Source: JANXVY01 sp040080145
GTDB taxonomy: Bacteria; Pseudomonadota; Alphaproteobacteria; Rhizobiales; Hyphomicrobiaceae
Length of the DNA stretch: 64,000 nt
Assembly: GCA_040080145.1 (NCBI GenBank)
Contig: JBEBJA010000090.1
Coordinates: 1-64,000, forward strand
Direction: 5' to 3'
Below, one piece after another: positions 1 to 11,745 of the stretch. Every line of letters starts with the position of its first letter. The first letter of the stretch is position 1. Made by a program: the position numbers and the translations under genes. Under the pieces are notes generated by a model, which made no database searches, was not told the DNA's origin, and worked only from the letters and a program-made list of their open reading frames with translations.

Positions 1-97
1 CACTCCATGGCCGTCCTCCGAGGCGGCCATCCAGGGCCAATGGCTCGGTCTTTCTGCGTGGCCCCTGGATGGCCGGGTCAAGCCCGGCCATGGAGTG
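1..97. repeat. Palindromic intergenic repeat at the window edge
   Basis: The ends are a perfect 13-bp inverted repeat (CACTCCATGGCCG at 1-13 against 85-97). An inner pair, GGCCATCCAGGGCC near 25-38 and its complement at 60-74, differs by one bulged base. The whole unit can fold into a long cruciform. This is the layout of REP-like repeats scattered through alphaproteobacterial genomes. No coding capacity is seen. Confidence 0.7.
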
Positions 98-132
98 AGG
101 GGGCGATTGTTTGAATTATCGGTTTTGGTTGG

Positions 133-177
133 AGCGTAAGTTGGGTTAGTTGATTTTTACCGCCGTAACCCAACGCT
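133..177. repeat. Short inverted repeat with TTGGGTTA/TAACCCAA arms
   Basis: TTGGGTTA at 141-148 faces TAACCCAA at 166-173, and the outer AGCG/CGCT bases also pair. It lies downstream of the transaldolase gene and could act as a terminator on the minus strand. The same TTGGGTTA arms recur at 12,367-12,429, so it may be one member of a repeat family. Confidence 0.45.
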
Positions 178-246
178 TTGGCTAGTGAAGTTGTCGGGGT
201 TCGCAAGGGGGTTCAACCTGACCTACGAGTGACGACGAGTGTAGTC

Positions 247-903
247 TCACCCAATCGTTTGCCCCGTCTTTTTCCAATCGGCGACGAAGGTGGCGAGGCC
301 GCTGTCGGTTAGGGGGTGTTTGACTAGGGCCTTCAGGATGTTGGGGGGGATGGTGGCGACGTCGGCGCCGATGAGGGCGGCTTCTTTGACGTGGTTTACG
401 GTGCGGATGGAGGCGGCGAGGATGCTGGTGGTCAGGTCCTGGTAGTTGTCGTAGATGGCGCGGATTTCGCGGATGACGTCCATGCCGCTGAGGCCGATGT
501 CGTCGAGACGGCCGATGAACGGCGAGACGAAGGTGGCGCCGGCCTTGGCGGCGAGGAGGGCCTGGTTGGCCGAGAAGCAGAGCGTGACGTTGACCATGGT
601 GCCTTCGCTGGTCAGCGCTTTGCACACGCGCAGGCCGTCCATGGTGAGAGGGACTTTGACGGTGACGTTTTTGGCGATCTTGGCCAGGATTTTGCCTTCG
701 CGCAGCATGTTCTCGTAGTCGGTGGCCGCGACTTCGGCTGAGACGGGGCCGGGGACGATGGCGCAGATTTCGGCGATGGTGGTTTTGAAATCGCGGCCGG
801 ATTTGGCGATCAGCGACGGGTTCGTCGTTACGCCGTCCAGCAGGCCGGTTGCGGCCAGTTCCTTGATTTCGGCCACATCAGCGGTATCGACGAAGAATTT
901 CAT
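247..903 (-). CDS. tal: Transaldolase (small, TalC-type)
   Basis: Transfers dihydroxyacetone units between sugar phosphates in the non-oxidative pentose phosphate pathway, in the cytosol. The 218 residues match the short transaldolase/fructose-6-phosphate aldolase family. The start reads MKFFVDTADV, the TTNPSL motif is at about 27-32, and the Schiff-base lysine is Lys83 in VKVPLT. Phe129 (SPFIGRLDD) sits where fructose-6-phosphate aldolases carry Tyr, which favours transaldolase activity. The ATG at 903 has AAGGA nine bases upstream. The gene is divergent from priA; pairing with priA and the atp genes is familiar in Hyphomicrobiales. Confidence 0.93.
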   Translation of the reverse strand: MKFFVDTADVAEIKELAATGLLDGVTTNPSLIAKSGRDFKTTIAEICAIVPGPVSAEVAATDYENMLREGKILAKIAKNVTVKVPLTMDGLRVCKALTSEGTMVNVTLCFSANQALLAAKAGATFVSPFIGRLDDIGLSGMDVIREIRAIYDNYQDLTTSILAASIRTVNHVKEAALIGADVATIPPNILKALVKHPLTDSGLATFVADWKKTGQTIG

Positions 904-941
904 TGCCGTTTGTCCTTATTGCCCCAATGGGGAAGTTAGTA

Positions 942-1035
942 CCCCTCACCCCGACCCTCTCCCCAGGGGGAGAGGGAGAAGTGCTTCTGTTGTGTCCTAC
1001 CTCACCTTCATCCCGAGAGGGGGAGTGGGGGAAGT
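942..1035. repeat. CCCTC-rich/GAGGG-rich interspersed palindromic repeat, two arms
   Basis: CCTCTCCCC at 956-964 is followed by GGGGAGAGG at 967-975, giving a strong hairpin. A second, degenerate copy in the same style follows at about 1000-1035. The unit lies in the divergent gap between transaldolase and priA. Related copies occur at 10,177, 12,511 and 16,509, so this is a dispersed family, not a unique regulatory site. Confidence 0.75.
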
Positions 1036-1104
1036 AGGTTTGAATCCACTGCGCGCAACTCGTGCGCTCTTTCCGCCATCGGTTCGCCGCTTGAAGTGCG
1101 CTAG

Positions 1105-3387
1105 ATGTGCGCTTCGAAAACAGCTGATTCGTGCCTCGAACGGAAACAGACCGCCTTGGATAGCCTTTTCTCACGGGTGCAATCAACTGACGCTTCGCGC
1201 GGGGCGCGCGTTCGTGTGCCTGTGCTGCTGCCGGTGGCTTTGGATCAGACGTACGACTACATGGTGGAGGCGGGCGCGCAAGTGCTGGAACCGGGGTCGT
1301 TCGTGATGGTGCCGTTTGGGCAGCAGAGCCGGATCGGGATCGTTTGGTATCAAAGCGTTGGCGAAGGGAAGGTTGTCGCTGAGAGTAAGATGAAGCAGAT
1401 CGACAGCGTGCTGGATGTGCCACCGCTTCCGCTGATTTCATTGCAGTTTTGCGAGTGGATCGCGAAGTATACACTTGGGCCGCTCGGCATGGTGGCGCGG
1501 ATGGCGATGAGCGCGCCGGCGGCGTTCGATCCGGTGAAGCCGCGGTTTGGGGTGGTGGCGGTGCCGGGTGCGCCGGTGCTCGCGCGGATGTCGGCGGAGC
1601 GGGCGAAGGCTATCGAGATTGCAGCCGATGGGCAGATCCGGGCGAAGTCGGCATTGGCGGCGGAGGCTGGGTGTTCGGCGGCGGTGATCAACGGGCTCGT
1701 CAGCGCGGGGCAGCTTGCCGATGTGGTGATCCCGGAGAAGCGGTTTCCCAAGCCTAATCATGCGCATTTTGAAGCGTCGTTCGGCGAGCATCAAGGGCAG
1801 GCGGTGCATCTGTTGCGGGCGGCGGTGGAGGGGGCGTGCTTTTCCGCAACGCTGCTCGATGGGGTGACCGGGTCGGGCAAGACGGAGGTTTATTTCGAGG
1901 CGGTGGCGGCGACGTTGAAGGCCGGGCATCAGGCGTTGATCATGCTGCCGGAAATTGCGCTGACGAGCCAGTTCATGTCGCGGTTTGCCAAGCGCTTCGG
2001 GTGTGCGCCGGTGGAGTGGCATTCGGCGCTATCGCCGCCGGAGCGCGGGCGAATCTGGAAGGCCATTGCGACGGGGGATGCGCGCGTTGTGGTCGGGGCG
2101 CGGTCGGCGCTGTTTTTGCCGTACACCGACCTCGGGCTGATCGTGGTCGACGAAGAGCACGACGCGGGGTTCAAGCAGGACGACCGGGTGCACTATCAGG
2201 GCCGGGATATGGCCGTGGTGCGGGCGAGCTTGGGGAAGTTTCCGGTGGTGCTCGCGTCGGCGACGCCGTCGATTGAGAGCCATGTGAATGCGCGGACGGG
2301 GCGGTATAGGCATATCGTCTTGCCGGGGCGGTATTCGGGTGTCGAGATGCCCGACGTAAAGCCGATTGATCTCAGGGTGTCGCCGCCGGACAAGGGCAAG
2401 TGGTTATCGCCACCGCTGGTTGCGGCGGTGGTCGAGACTATGGCTGCGGGGCGGCAGACGCTGCTGTATCTGAACCGGCGCGGGTATGCGCCGCTGACGC
2501 TATGCAAGAAGTGCGGTGAGCGGTTTCAGTGCCCGCAGTGTACGGCCTGGCTGGTCGAGCACCGGTTCAAGCACCGGCTGAATTGTCATCATTGCGGATT
2601 TTCGCTGCCGATCCCGGAAAAGTGCCCGAAGTGCCAGGAGCCGGGGTCGCTGGTGGCGTGCGGGCCGGGCGTGGAGCGGGTGGCGGAGGAGGTCGCCGAG
2701 CGGTTTCCAGAGGCAAAGGTTGCGCTGTTGTCGTCGGATTTGATTCCGAGCCTCGTGGAGATGCGGGCGGTGATCGCGCGGATCGAGGCCGGGGAGTGCA
2801 ATATCATCATCGGCACGCAGATCGTGGCGAAGGGGCATAATTTTCCAGACCTCGCGACGGTTGGCATTGTCGATGGCGATCTGGGGCTGGCGCAGGGGGC
2901 CGATCCGCGCGCTGGGGAGCGGACGTTCCAGTTGCTGCATCAGGTGACGGGGCGGGCAGGGCGTATGGCGATCCGGGGACGCGGGTTCGTGCAGACGCAT
3001 ACGCCGGGGCATCCGGTGATGGCGGCGATCATCTCAGGGGATCGCGAGGCGTTTTTAGAACAGGAGATCCGGACGCGGCAGATCGGGATGCTGCCGCCGT
3101 ATGGGCGGCTGGCCGCGCTGGTTATTTCAGCGCGCGACAAGGAGCTTGCGGAACGGGCGGCGCGCGAGATCGTGCGGCATGCACCGGTGTCTGAGCGGAT
3201 TGATGTTTTGGGGCCGGCGGAAGCGCCGATTGCGGTGGTGCGCGGGCGGTACAGGTGGCGGATTTTGGTGAAAGCGCCGCGCGAAATGGATATTCAGAGC
3301 TATTTAAGGTTGTGGATGTCGGAGATTCCTCCCGTTAAAGGCGATTTAAAATTGAGCGTCGATATTGATCCGTATAACTTTCTGTAA
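1105..3387 (+). CDS. priA: Primosomal protein N' (replication restart helicase PriA)
   Basis: A 3'-to-5' superfamily 2 helicase that recognises stalled forks and reloads the replisome. The 760 residues show the N-terminal 3'BD region (VRVPVLLPVALDQTYDY), Walker A in GVTGSGKTE, a DEEH box (VVDEEHDAGF), and an eight-cysteine zinc module made of CKKCG, CPQC, CHHC and CPKC pairs at about 470-530, then the C-terminal helicase motifs. The ATG at 1105 gives about 35 residues before the first conserved segment; no later ATG precedes that segment, so this start is kept with some doubt. Reading runs towards the atp operon. Confidence 0.95.
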   Translation: MCASKTADSCLERKQTALDSLFSRVQSTDASRGARVRVPVLLPVALDQTYDYMVEAGAQVLEPGSFVMVPFGQQSRIGIVWYQSVGEGKVVAESKMKQIDSVLDVPPLPLISLQFCEWIAKYTLGPLGMVARMAMSAPAAFDPVKPRFGVVAVPGAPVLARMSAERAKAIEIAADGQIRAKSALAAEAGCSAAVINGLVSAGQLADVVIPEKRFPKPNHAHFEASFGEHQGQAVHLLRAAVEGACFSATLLDGVTGSGKTEVYFEAVAATLKAGHQALIMLPEIALTSQFMSRFAKRFGCAPVEWHSALSPPERGRIWKAIATGDARVVVGARSALFLPYTDLGLIVVDEEHDAGFKQDDRVHYQGRDMAVVRASLGKFPVVLASATPSIESHVNARTGRYRHIVLPGRYSGVEMPDVKPIDLRVSPPDKGKWLSPPLVAAVVETMAAGRQTLLYLNRRGYAPLTLCKKCGERFQCPQCTAWLVEHRFKHRLNCHHCGFSLPIPEKCPKCQEPGSLVACGPGVERVAEEVAERFPEAKVALLSSDLIPSLVEMRAVIARIEAGECNIIIGTQIVAKGHNFPDLATVGIVDGDLGLAQGADPRAGERTFQLLHQVTGRAGRMAIRGRGFVQTHTPGHPVMAAIISGDREAFLEQEIRTRQIGMLPPYGRLAALVISARDKELAERAAREIVRHAPVSERIDVLGPAEAPIAVVRGRYRWRILVKAPREMDIQSYLRLWMSEIPPVKGDLKLSVDIDPYNFL

Positions 3388-3597
3388 ATAATTCACTGCG
3401 TGTAGTTCCAATATGGAACATCTGAATGCTGAAACATTCGGATTCGACTTGGTTCGCTTCTGAGCTTTGGTGCCGGACCGTGGCAAAGGCTGAGTAACCT
3501 GCTCTGCGGACAATGCTTTTTGTGCAACCAGCTGTTGCGCATGCAAAGCCTTGCGTTCCCGACGGCCGATGTGAACACTAAATTCAAGGACAGACAA

Positions 3598-4143
3598 ATG
3601 AAGATTTCAAAGCGGGCCGCGAATCTGGTGGGCGTATTGGGTCTGGTGGGAATCAGCGCGCCAGCGATTGCTTTCGATTGGAGCCAATTGGTTGGCGGCG
3701 GAAGTGCGTGCATGAAGGATTGCATTGTTGCCGGTGCGGAAGTCGACGATGCGGCGACGATTGCTGCGCGCCAAAAGATTGGCACGGGTCCGGCTGCCGG
3801 GCTCGCATCGGACCGTCGCGTGTTATCGGATGTCGTTGAGGTGGGCAAACTCGACAACGGCATAAAAGTCTATTCGTTCAAGTACCTCTGGGAAGACAAG
3901 GTTCGTGTCGGTGTCATCGCGCAGGATCTAACCGAGCGGCCGGATACGAAGGCTGCGGTGCTGACACTGGCGAACGGCCTGCTGGGCGTCGATTACGATG
4001 CGCTGGGGCTGCGGATGGCCACGGAAGCGCAGTGGAAGCAGGCAGGGGTTGCGGCGCTGAGCGTGACCTTCAAGCCGGTTGTCAACCGGTCGGCCAAGCT
4101 CGATGAGCCAGTCCAGCTGTTTAACAAGCGTCCGGGAATGTGA
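3598..4143 (+). CDS. Secreted protein of unknown function
   Basis: Not recognised. The ATG at 3598 is preceded by AAGGA and opens a clear Sec signal peptide: basic n-region (MKISKRAAN), hydrophobic core, cut likely after APAIA. The mature part is about 155 residues with one pair of cysteines near its start (CMKDC), followed by a mixed alpha/beta stretch. An upstream in-frame start at 3520 would bury the signal peptide and is less likely. It is followed directly by a strong terminator, so it is probably a single-gene unit between priA and atp. Confidence 0.7.
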   Translation: MKISKRAANLVGVLGLVGISAPAIAFDWSQLVGGGSACMKDCIVAGAEVDDAATIAARQKIGTGPAAGLASDRRVLSDVVEVGKLDNGIKVYSFKYLWEDKVRVGVIAQDLTERPDTKAAVLTLANGLLGVDYDALGLRMATEAQWKQAGVAALSVTFKPVVNRSAKLDEPVQLFNKRPGM

Positions 4144-4202
4144 GGCTGGATATGTCAGCCTCAAACTGAGATTTGGGCGGTTTGATTCGCCGGGATCCGA
4201 AG

Positions 4203-4227
4203 CCGGGGCCAATGGTCCCGGTTTTTT
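4203..4227 (+). terminator. Rho-independent terminator after the secreted protein gene
   Basis: An eight-pair stem CCGGGGCC/GGTCCCGG (one G-U) with loop AAT is followed by six T residues. It separates the preceding gene from the atp operon. Confidence 0.85.
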
Positions 4228-4477
4228 ATTTTGACGGGCGTGTTTGGAGGGCTTGGAGGTCAAGGATTGTCAGTTGGAATGGGCGAAATGTGCGCCTGCG
4301 GCATTGAGACAGCATTGTGCTGACCGGGTTGAAGGTCGTTTAGACCCGTGTTAGAGCAGCCCAACTGAGACGTTGGTCGCTCTGTACAGGGCGGCGATGG
4401 CTCGTGCATTCCCAAGCATATTGAGGCCGCATTAAAAACGGCCGCACGTTCCTCTCACCTTGCGAGACGAGATTTCC

Positions 4478-5038
4478 GTGGCAACAGACGAAACTATGAC
4501 AGCAAGTGTCGCTGGGCGTTACGCTTCGGCTTTGTTCGATCTGGCGAAAGAGCAAAACGCTGTAGCCCTCGTTGAGGCCGATCTTGGCAAGTTCGATAGC
4601 TTGCTTGGTATGAGCGAAGATCTCCGCAATCTGGTGCAGAGTCCGGTGGTTTCGGCAGGTGAGCAGGGCAAGGCGCTCGCCGCCGTTCTCGCCAAAGCCG
4701 GAATCGGTGGCACGACGGCGAATTTTGTTGCGCTGGTTGCTAAGAACCGCCGCCTGTTCGTTATTCCGCAAATGATCGCGAACTTCCGGACGCTGGCTGC
4801 CAAGGCGCGCGGGGAAGTCACGGCTGAAGTGACGTCGGCACAGCCGCTGACCGATGCGCAGACCGCCGCGCTGAAAGAAAGCCTGCGCGCTACAGCTGGC
4901 AACAACGTCATCCTGGCCACGAAGGTCGACCCCTCGCTCCTTGGCGGGCTGGTGGTGAAGATCGGCAGCCGCATGATTGATTCTTCGCTCAAGACCAAGC
5001 TCGCGAACCTTTCGGTCGCGCTCAAGGCCGGGGCATAA
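4478..5038 (+). CDS. atpH: ATP synthase F1 subunit delta
   Basis: Part of the peripheral stalk that holds the F1 hexamer against the membrane sector. The sequence shows the family N-terminal pattern SVAGRYASALFDLA and the C-terminal GGLVVKIGSRMIDSSLKTKL. GTG at 4478 gives 186 residues, the usual alphaproteobacterial length; TTG at 4460 and ATG at 4496 are also in frame. First gene of the F1 operon; the about 250-bp gap before it presumably holds the operon promoter, although I cannot point to confident -35 and -10 boxes. Confidence 0.93.
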   Translation: MATDETMTASVAGRYASALFDLAKEQNAVALVEADLGKFDSLLGMSEDLRNLVQSPVVSAGEQGKALAAVLAKAGIGGTTANFVALVAKNRRLFVIPQMIANFRTLAAKARGEVTAEVTSAQPLTDAQTAALKESLRATAGNNVILATKVDPSLLGGLVVKIGSRMIDSSLKTKLANLSVALKAGA

Positions 5039-5118
5039 ATAACCTAATCGCTGCGGTTGCTTCTAGCGGCCGCAATTTGACAACAACCGTTTGAAACGCA
5101 CCAGATAAGGGCAAGCCG

Positions 5119-6648
<1,530 letters not shown>

Positions 6649-6674
6649 TCCTCTGAACCGATCGGGGGACACCC

Positions 6675-7562
6675 ATGCCGAGCTTAAAAGATCTACGCAC
6701 GCGCATTGCTTCGGTGAAGGCGACGCGCAAAATCACCAAGGCCATGCAGATGGTTGCGGCGGCGAAGTTGCGCCGTGCCCAGGAAGCCGCGACCGCCGCA
6801 CGGCCCTATGCCGAGCGCATGGACACGGTGCTTGCCAACCTCAACAAGGGGTTGACGTCGAAGGAAGGCGCTTCGCCGTTGCTTGTTGGGACCGGCAAGG
6901 ATCAGGTTCACCTGCTGGTCGTCATGACGGCTGAACGCGGGCTGTGTGGGGGCTTCAATTCGAACATCGCCAAGCTGGCTCGTGCGGATGCTGTCAAGCT
7001 CACGGCGGCTGGCAAGACGGTCAAGATTTTGACGGTTGGCCGCAAGGGCGCGGACAACTTGCGGCGCGATCTCAACAAGAACATCGTCGAGCGGATCGAG
7101 TTCAAGGGTTTGAAGCAGCTCGGTTATGTCCAGGCCAACGAAGTTTCGGACAAGTTGCTGGCGATGTTTGCGGCTGGCGCGTTCGATGTCGCGACGTTGT
7201 ACTTTGCGCGGTTCCGTTCGGTGATCTCGCAGATCCCGACGGCGCTGCAGCTCATTCCGGTCAAGCTGCCGGAAGAAGCCGGCACTGGCGACAAGCTCGT
7301 GGCGCAGGCTGCGACCGAATACGAGCCGGGCGAAGACGAATTGCTGGGCTATCTGCTCCATCGCAATATCGGGACGCAGGTGTTTCGCGGGTTGCTGGAA
7401 AACGCCGCGTCCGAACAGGGCGCACGGATGAGCGCGATGGACAACGCCACGCGCAACGCCGGTGACATGATCAATAAGCTGACCGTGAAATATAACCGCG
7501 CGCGTCAGGCCAACATCACTAAAGAACTCATCGAAATCATCTCGGGCGCGGAAGCGCTCTAA
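6675..7562 (+). CDS. atpG: ATP synthase F1 subunit gamma
   Basis: Central rotating shaft of F1. The N-terminus MPSLKDLRTRIASVKATRKI and the C-terminal MINKLTVKYNRARQANIT form the conserved coiled-coil pair. It is 295 residues, a normal length. It sits between atpA and atpD with short spacers (26 and 35 bp), consistent with co-transcription. Confidence 0.97.
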   Translation: MPSLKDLRTRIASVKATRKITKAMQMVAAAKLRRAQEAATAARPYAERMDTVLANLNKGLTSKEGASPLLVGTGKDQVHLLVVMTAERGLCGGFNSNIAKLARADAVKLTAAGKTVKILTVGRKGADNLRRDLNKNIVERIEFKGLKQLGYVQANEVSDKLLAMFAAGAFDVATLYFARFRSVISQIPTALQLIPVKLPEEAGTGDKLVAQAATEYEPGEDELLGYLLHRNIGTQVFRGLLENAASEQGARMSAMDNATRNAGDMINKLTVKYNRARQANITKELIEIISGAEAL

Positions 7563-7597
7563 TCCCAACGCCGCAATAGCCCGTCGAGGACAAGAAC

Positions 7598-9031
<1,434 letters not shown>

Positions 9032-9045
9032 TTGCTCTCTTGCTG

Positions 9046-9111
9046 CCGATATTGAACTGGAAGGCCAGTTCAATATCGGATACGGCCTACCGGCCGGGCC
9101 GCCTTGCGGCC
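9046..9111. repeat. Hairpin plus TACGGCCTACCGGCCGG repeat after atpD
   Basis: A perfect 15-bp inverted repeat (9046-9060 against 9065-9079, loop AAGG) is followed two bases later by TACGGCCTACCGGCCGG at 9081-9097 and GC-rich palindromic sequence. The hairpin has no T-tract, so it is more likely an mRNA processing or stabilising structure than a full terminator. The 17-bp tag recurs at 9562-9578 after the next gene, behind a hairpin of different sequence. Confidence 0.7.
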
Positions 9112-9243
9112 ATGCCGAGATTGGGCGGTGTTCAGCTTTATGGGTTGGAGCAACGGCCCTTAAATTTTGGCAGGAACCCCGTTGGGGTTGCTGTTGCGGC
9201 GTTAGAAGGTTCATGCCCCTTGTGGGCACTATGAGGAACGACC

Positions 9244-9516
9244 ATGGCTGACGAAGCTGCACCGATCGACATCGGGAATTTTGGTAAGTGCTGCGGTGAG
9301 CTGAAAGATGCCATCAGCGGTGAAGAGTTCGAGCCGCTGATCACAGTCGGCGAAGACGGCGTTCTCTACATGTCGGTCGGTCTGATCGACCTGGAAGACG
9401 AGGAGCCGGGCATGGTCGACCATCCGATGTTCTTCTGCCCGTTCTGTGGCGCGAAGGTTCAAACGCCGGAAGAGGTTCAGGCGAAGGCCGGTCAAGATGA
9501 CGACGGTGACGCCTAA
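9244..9516 (+). CDS. Small acidic protein with a CPFCG zinc-knuckle-like motif, inside the atp operon
   Basis: Ninety residues, not recognised as a named family. Possible metal ligands are Cys16-Cys17 (GKCCGEL) and the CPFCG near residue 66; the C-terminus is very acidic (QDDDGDA). GAGGA lies six bases before the ATG. It is set between atpD and atpC, which are usually adjacent, and is fenced by two hairpin repeats sharing a 17-bp tag. It could be an assembly or regulatory factor for ATP synthase, or a passenger; position is the only evidence for a link. No signal peptide or membrane segment is seen. Confidence 0.75.
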   Translation: MADEAAPIDIGNFGKCCGELKDAISGEEFEPLITVGEDGVLYMSVGLIDLEDEEPGMVDHPMFFCPFCGAKVQTPEEVQAKAGQDDDGDA

Positions 9517-9523
9517 TTTGCTT

Positions 9524-9592
9524 TCAAGACTTTCGACCGAAAGCCGGTCGTAAGTCTTGAGTACGGCCTACCGGCCGGCGGCTCTTCGCCGC
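9524..9592. repeat. Second hairpin plus TACGGCCTACCGGCCGG repeat, before atpC
   Basis: Arms at 9524-9539 and 9545-9560 pair over 16 bases with one mismatch, loop AAAGC. TACGGCCTACCGGCCGG follows at 9562-9578, then a small GCGGC/GCCGC hairpin. The arrangement copies the repeat at 9046-9111, while the hairpin sequence itself is different. Confidence 0.7.
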
Positions 9593-9669
9593 TTGTCCAG
9601 CTAAGGAGCTGGACCAAGTGAAGCGGGAGTTTGGCTGATTGATTTGCGACTTAAGGAAGAATTGGTCCG

Positions 9670-10074
9670 ATGGCTGGTACGTTCAAATTCGAACTGGTGA
9701 GCCCTGAGCGCATCTTGCTTTCGGTGGATGCCGAGCAAGTCGAGCTTCCGGGTGCCGATGGTGATTTTACGGTGCTTGCCGGTCATGCACCGGTAATCGC
9801 AACGCTGCGTCCGGGTACGATCCTGTCGCGCACGAAGGATGGCAAGAAGGCGATCTTCGTGAAGAGCGGGTTTGTGGAAGTGCGCCCTGAAAGTGTGGTT
9901 GTGCTGGCCGAGAATGCGTTCATCACCGATGAAGTCGATCCGCGCCACATCGAGACCGAGTTGAAGGCGACGGAAGCGGCGCTTGCTGCTGCCAACGACG
10001 ACGAAGCCCGCCGTCATCTGGGCATGGCGATTGATCAGATGAAGCAGATTGCTGCAGCTCGCGCGCGCGGCTGA
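9670..10074 (+). CDS. atpC: ATP synthase F1 subunit epsilon
   Basis: Central-stalk subunit that can inhibit ATP hydrolysis. 134 residues with the beta-barrel start FKFELVSPERILLSVDAEQV and the helical C-terminus ending DQMKQIAAARARG. AAGGA lies upstream of the ATG. Last gene of the operon, followed by a terminator at 10,100. Confidence 0.95.
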   Translation: MAGTFKFELVSPERILLSVDAEQVELPGADGDFTVLAGHAPVIATLRPGTILSRTKDGKKAIFVKSGFVEVRPESVVVLAENAFITDEVDPRHIETELKATEAALAAANDDEARRHLGMAIDQMKQIAAARARG

Positions 10075-10099
10075 GGTGGTTGGCGGTGTTGAAGTTTCG

Positions 10100-10132
10100 A
10101 CGGGCATTCGCGGGAAGCGGGTGCCCGTTTTT
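10100..10132 (+). terminator. Terminator of the atp operon
   Basis: ACGGGCA (10100-10106) pairs with TGCCCGT (10122-10128), followed by a run of T. It lies 25 bp after the atpC stop codon. Confidence 0.65.
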
Positions 10133-10176
10133 CGTTGTGCGGCAGTTGGGAGAGCGTCTTTCATTTGCGGGCAAGT

Positions 10177-10214
10177 CCCCTCACCCCCACCCTCTCCCCA
10201 GGGGGAGAGGGGGC
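10177..10214. repeat. CCCTC-rich/GAGGG-rich interspersed palindromic repeat
   Basis: CCTCTCCCC is followed by GGGGGAGAGG, as in the copy at 942. It lies in the convergent gap between atpC and the ATP-grasp gene. Confidence 0.7.
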
Positions 10215-10266
10215 AGAATCGTTCTTATGTTCGCGTGTGGACGTTCCCCGGGATGACGAGGGCGGC

Positions 10267-11622
10267 TTATCCGCAGTGGCAGTCGGCGGATTGGGAGCTG
10301 ACGAAGACTGGGGCGAAGCCTCCGCCGGGGGTGCGGAAGTTGGTGGTTTGGCCTTGGTAGAGGCGGGCCGCAAGGAGGCGGATTTCGCCGCCATAGGTGT
10401 ACGCCCGCAAGTCAGCCTTCAGGTTTTGAAGGTTTCCGTCGATTGCGATCATGCGCGTACTGGGCTGGACGAGGTCCTGGGCGACGTAATCAAGGTTTGA
10501 GATTTCGGCCCAGACTTTGTGGGTGATCTTGTCGCCGCGATAGGTGGCTTTGCCGCCGTAGCCGCCTGCGGGTTTGAAGAACAGTTTTTTGCGTTGTGCC
10601 CACAGGGCGTCGAGGCTTGTGCTGGCGAAGAGCTGCGTGCGGGGAATGCCTGAGATCAGGATTGCGATCTGGGCTTCAGGGACGGACCAGGATCGAAGGA
10701 GGGCTTCATCGGTCAGGAGGGACAAGTTGCGTTTGTCGGCGTAAAGGGCGTGAGCGTGCGGGTTGGGGGTAATGGTAACGTGGCCTGACAGGTAGGCGTC
10801 ATGCAGTGCGCTGGATGCTGGCTTGGACAGGTCGAAATCGGTCAGGCGGTTGTAAACGAGGTCGATATGGTGGCCTTCGTGCCAGAGTTTGCCGTCGCGG
10901 TGGATCAGGGTTTCGGGTGCTGCGATCACGGCGCGGATGCCGTGCTGCTCGAACAGGCGCTGGAACAGGACGAATTCGGGATAGAGGTATTGCTCGGGCG
11001 GGGTTTCGTCGACGATGGCGATGGAGCGCAGTGGCCCTTTTTGGCTGGTCGCATTTTGTTCACGCGAACCGGTATCCACTTCGCTTGAAATTGCTTCGCT
11101 GCGGCCTTGGCGGTGCCATTCGGATTGGAAGTCGGCGAGGAAGTTGCCAAGCAAGGCCTCGACGTCAAAGGGGACTGGCGAAAGCTTTTCCGCCATGGGC
11201 GCGCAGCAGATGCGTTGGGCTTGTTTCAGGTAGGCGTTGAGCAAGGCGCCGCCGGCGTTGGTGTTGATCTCGATGAGGCGGGGGCCGGTTTCGCCTAAGT
11301 GGAAGTCGTAGCCCATGAAGATGCCGATGGGGCCGGGCTCATAGCGGGCGATTTCAGGCGCGCTGGCGAAGACCGCTTGCCGGTAGGCAGGTAAGGCGGC
11401 GATGGATTCGATTGCGGTGACGATGGCTTGCATCTGCGCGGCGTGGGCGGCGGATAGAAACATTGGCTGCGCCGACAGCAGGTGGGGGTGGGAGGTTGCG
11501 AGGTCGTGGCAGAAGGCTGGGTCGCCGACAATAGTCTCGGCGGCCTTGCAGAGCGCGTCGCGGTCCAGCGTGATGCAGGTGCAGTCTGTGTTGAGGTGCT
11601 CGATGGACTGCGGGGTGGTCAT
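10267..11622 (-). CDS. ATP-grasp-like protein of unknown substrate
   Basis: About 451 residues. Two segments look like an ATP-grasp ligase: GPRLIEINTNAGG (the metal-binding E-x-N type motif) and the glycine-rich loop FFKPAGGYGGKATYRG near the C-terminus. The order, with the metal motif well before the loop, hints at a permuted or glutathionylspermidine-synthase-like fold, but I do not recognise the exact family. The C-terminus ends with clustered cysteines and histidine (SADCHCG). ATG at 11622 has GGAA upstream; ATG at 11718 would add 32 unlikely residues. It appears monocistronic and convergent with atp. Confidence 0.65.
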   Translation of the reverse strand: MTTPQSIEHLNTDCTCITLDRDALCKAAETIVGDPAFCHDLATSHPHLLSAQPMFLSAAHAAQMQAIVTAIESIAALPAYRQAVFASAPEIARYEPGPIGIFMGYDFHLGETGPRLIEINTNAGGALLNAYLKQAQRICCAPMAEKLSPVPFDVEALLGNFLADFQSEWHRQGRSEAISSEVDTGSREQNATSQKGPLRSIAIVDETPPEQYLYPEFVLFQRLFEQHGIRAVIAAPETLIHRDGKLWHEGHHIDLVYNRLTDFDLSKPASSALHDAYLSGHVTITPNPHAHALYADKRNLSLLTDEALLRSWSVPEAQIAILISGIPRTQLFASTSLDALWAQRKKLFFKPAGGYGGKATYRGDKITHKVWAEISNLDYVAQDLVQPSTRMIAIDGNLQNLKADLRAYTYGGEIRLLAARLYQGQTTNFRTPGGGFAPVFVSSQSADCHCG

Positions 11623-11745
11623 GGGGTTTTTCCGGGACGTTGTTGGGTTACCCCCCAAGTGGAGTTCTGAAGAGGACAGCGTGCAAGTCGGTAACTGATC
11701 CAGCCAAGAAGCGTTCAATCCGGCCCATTGGAGGACCGTCCCGCG

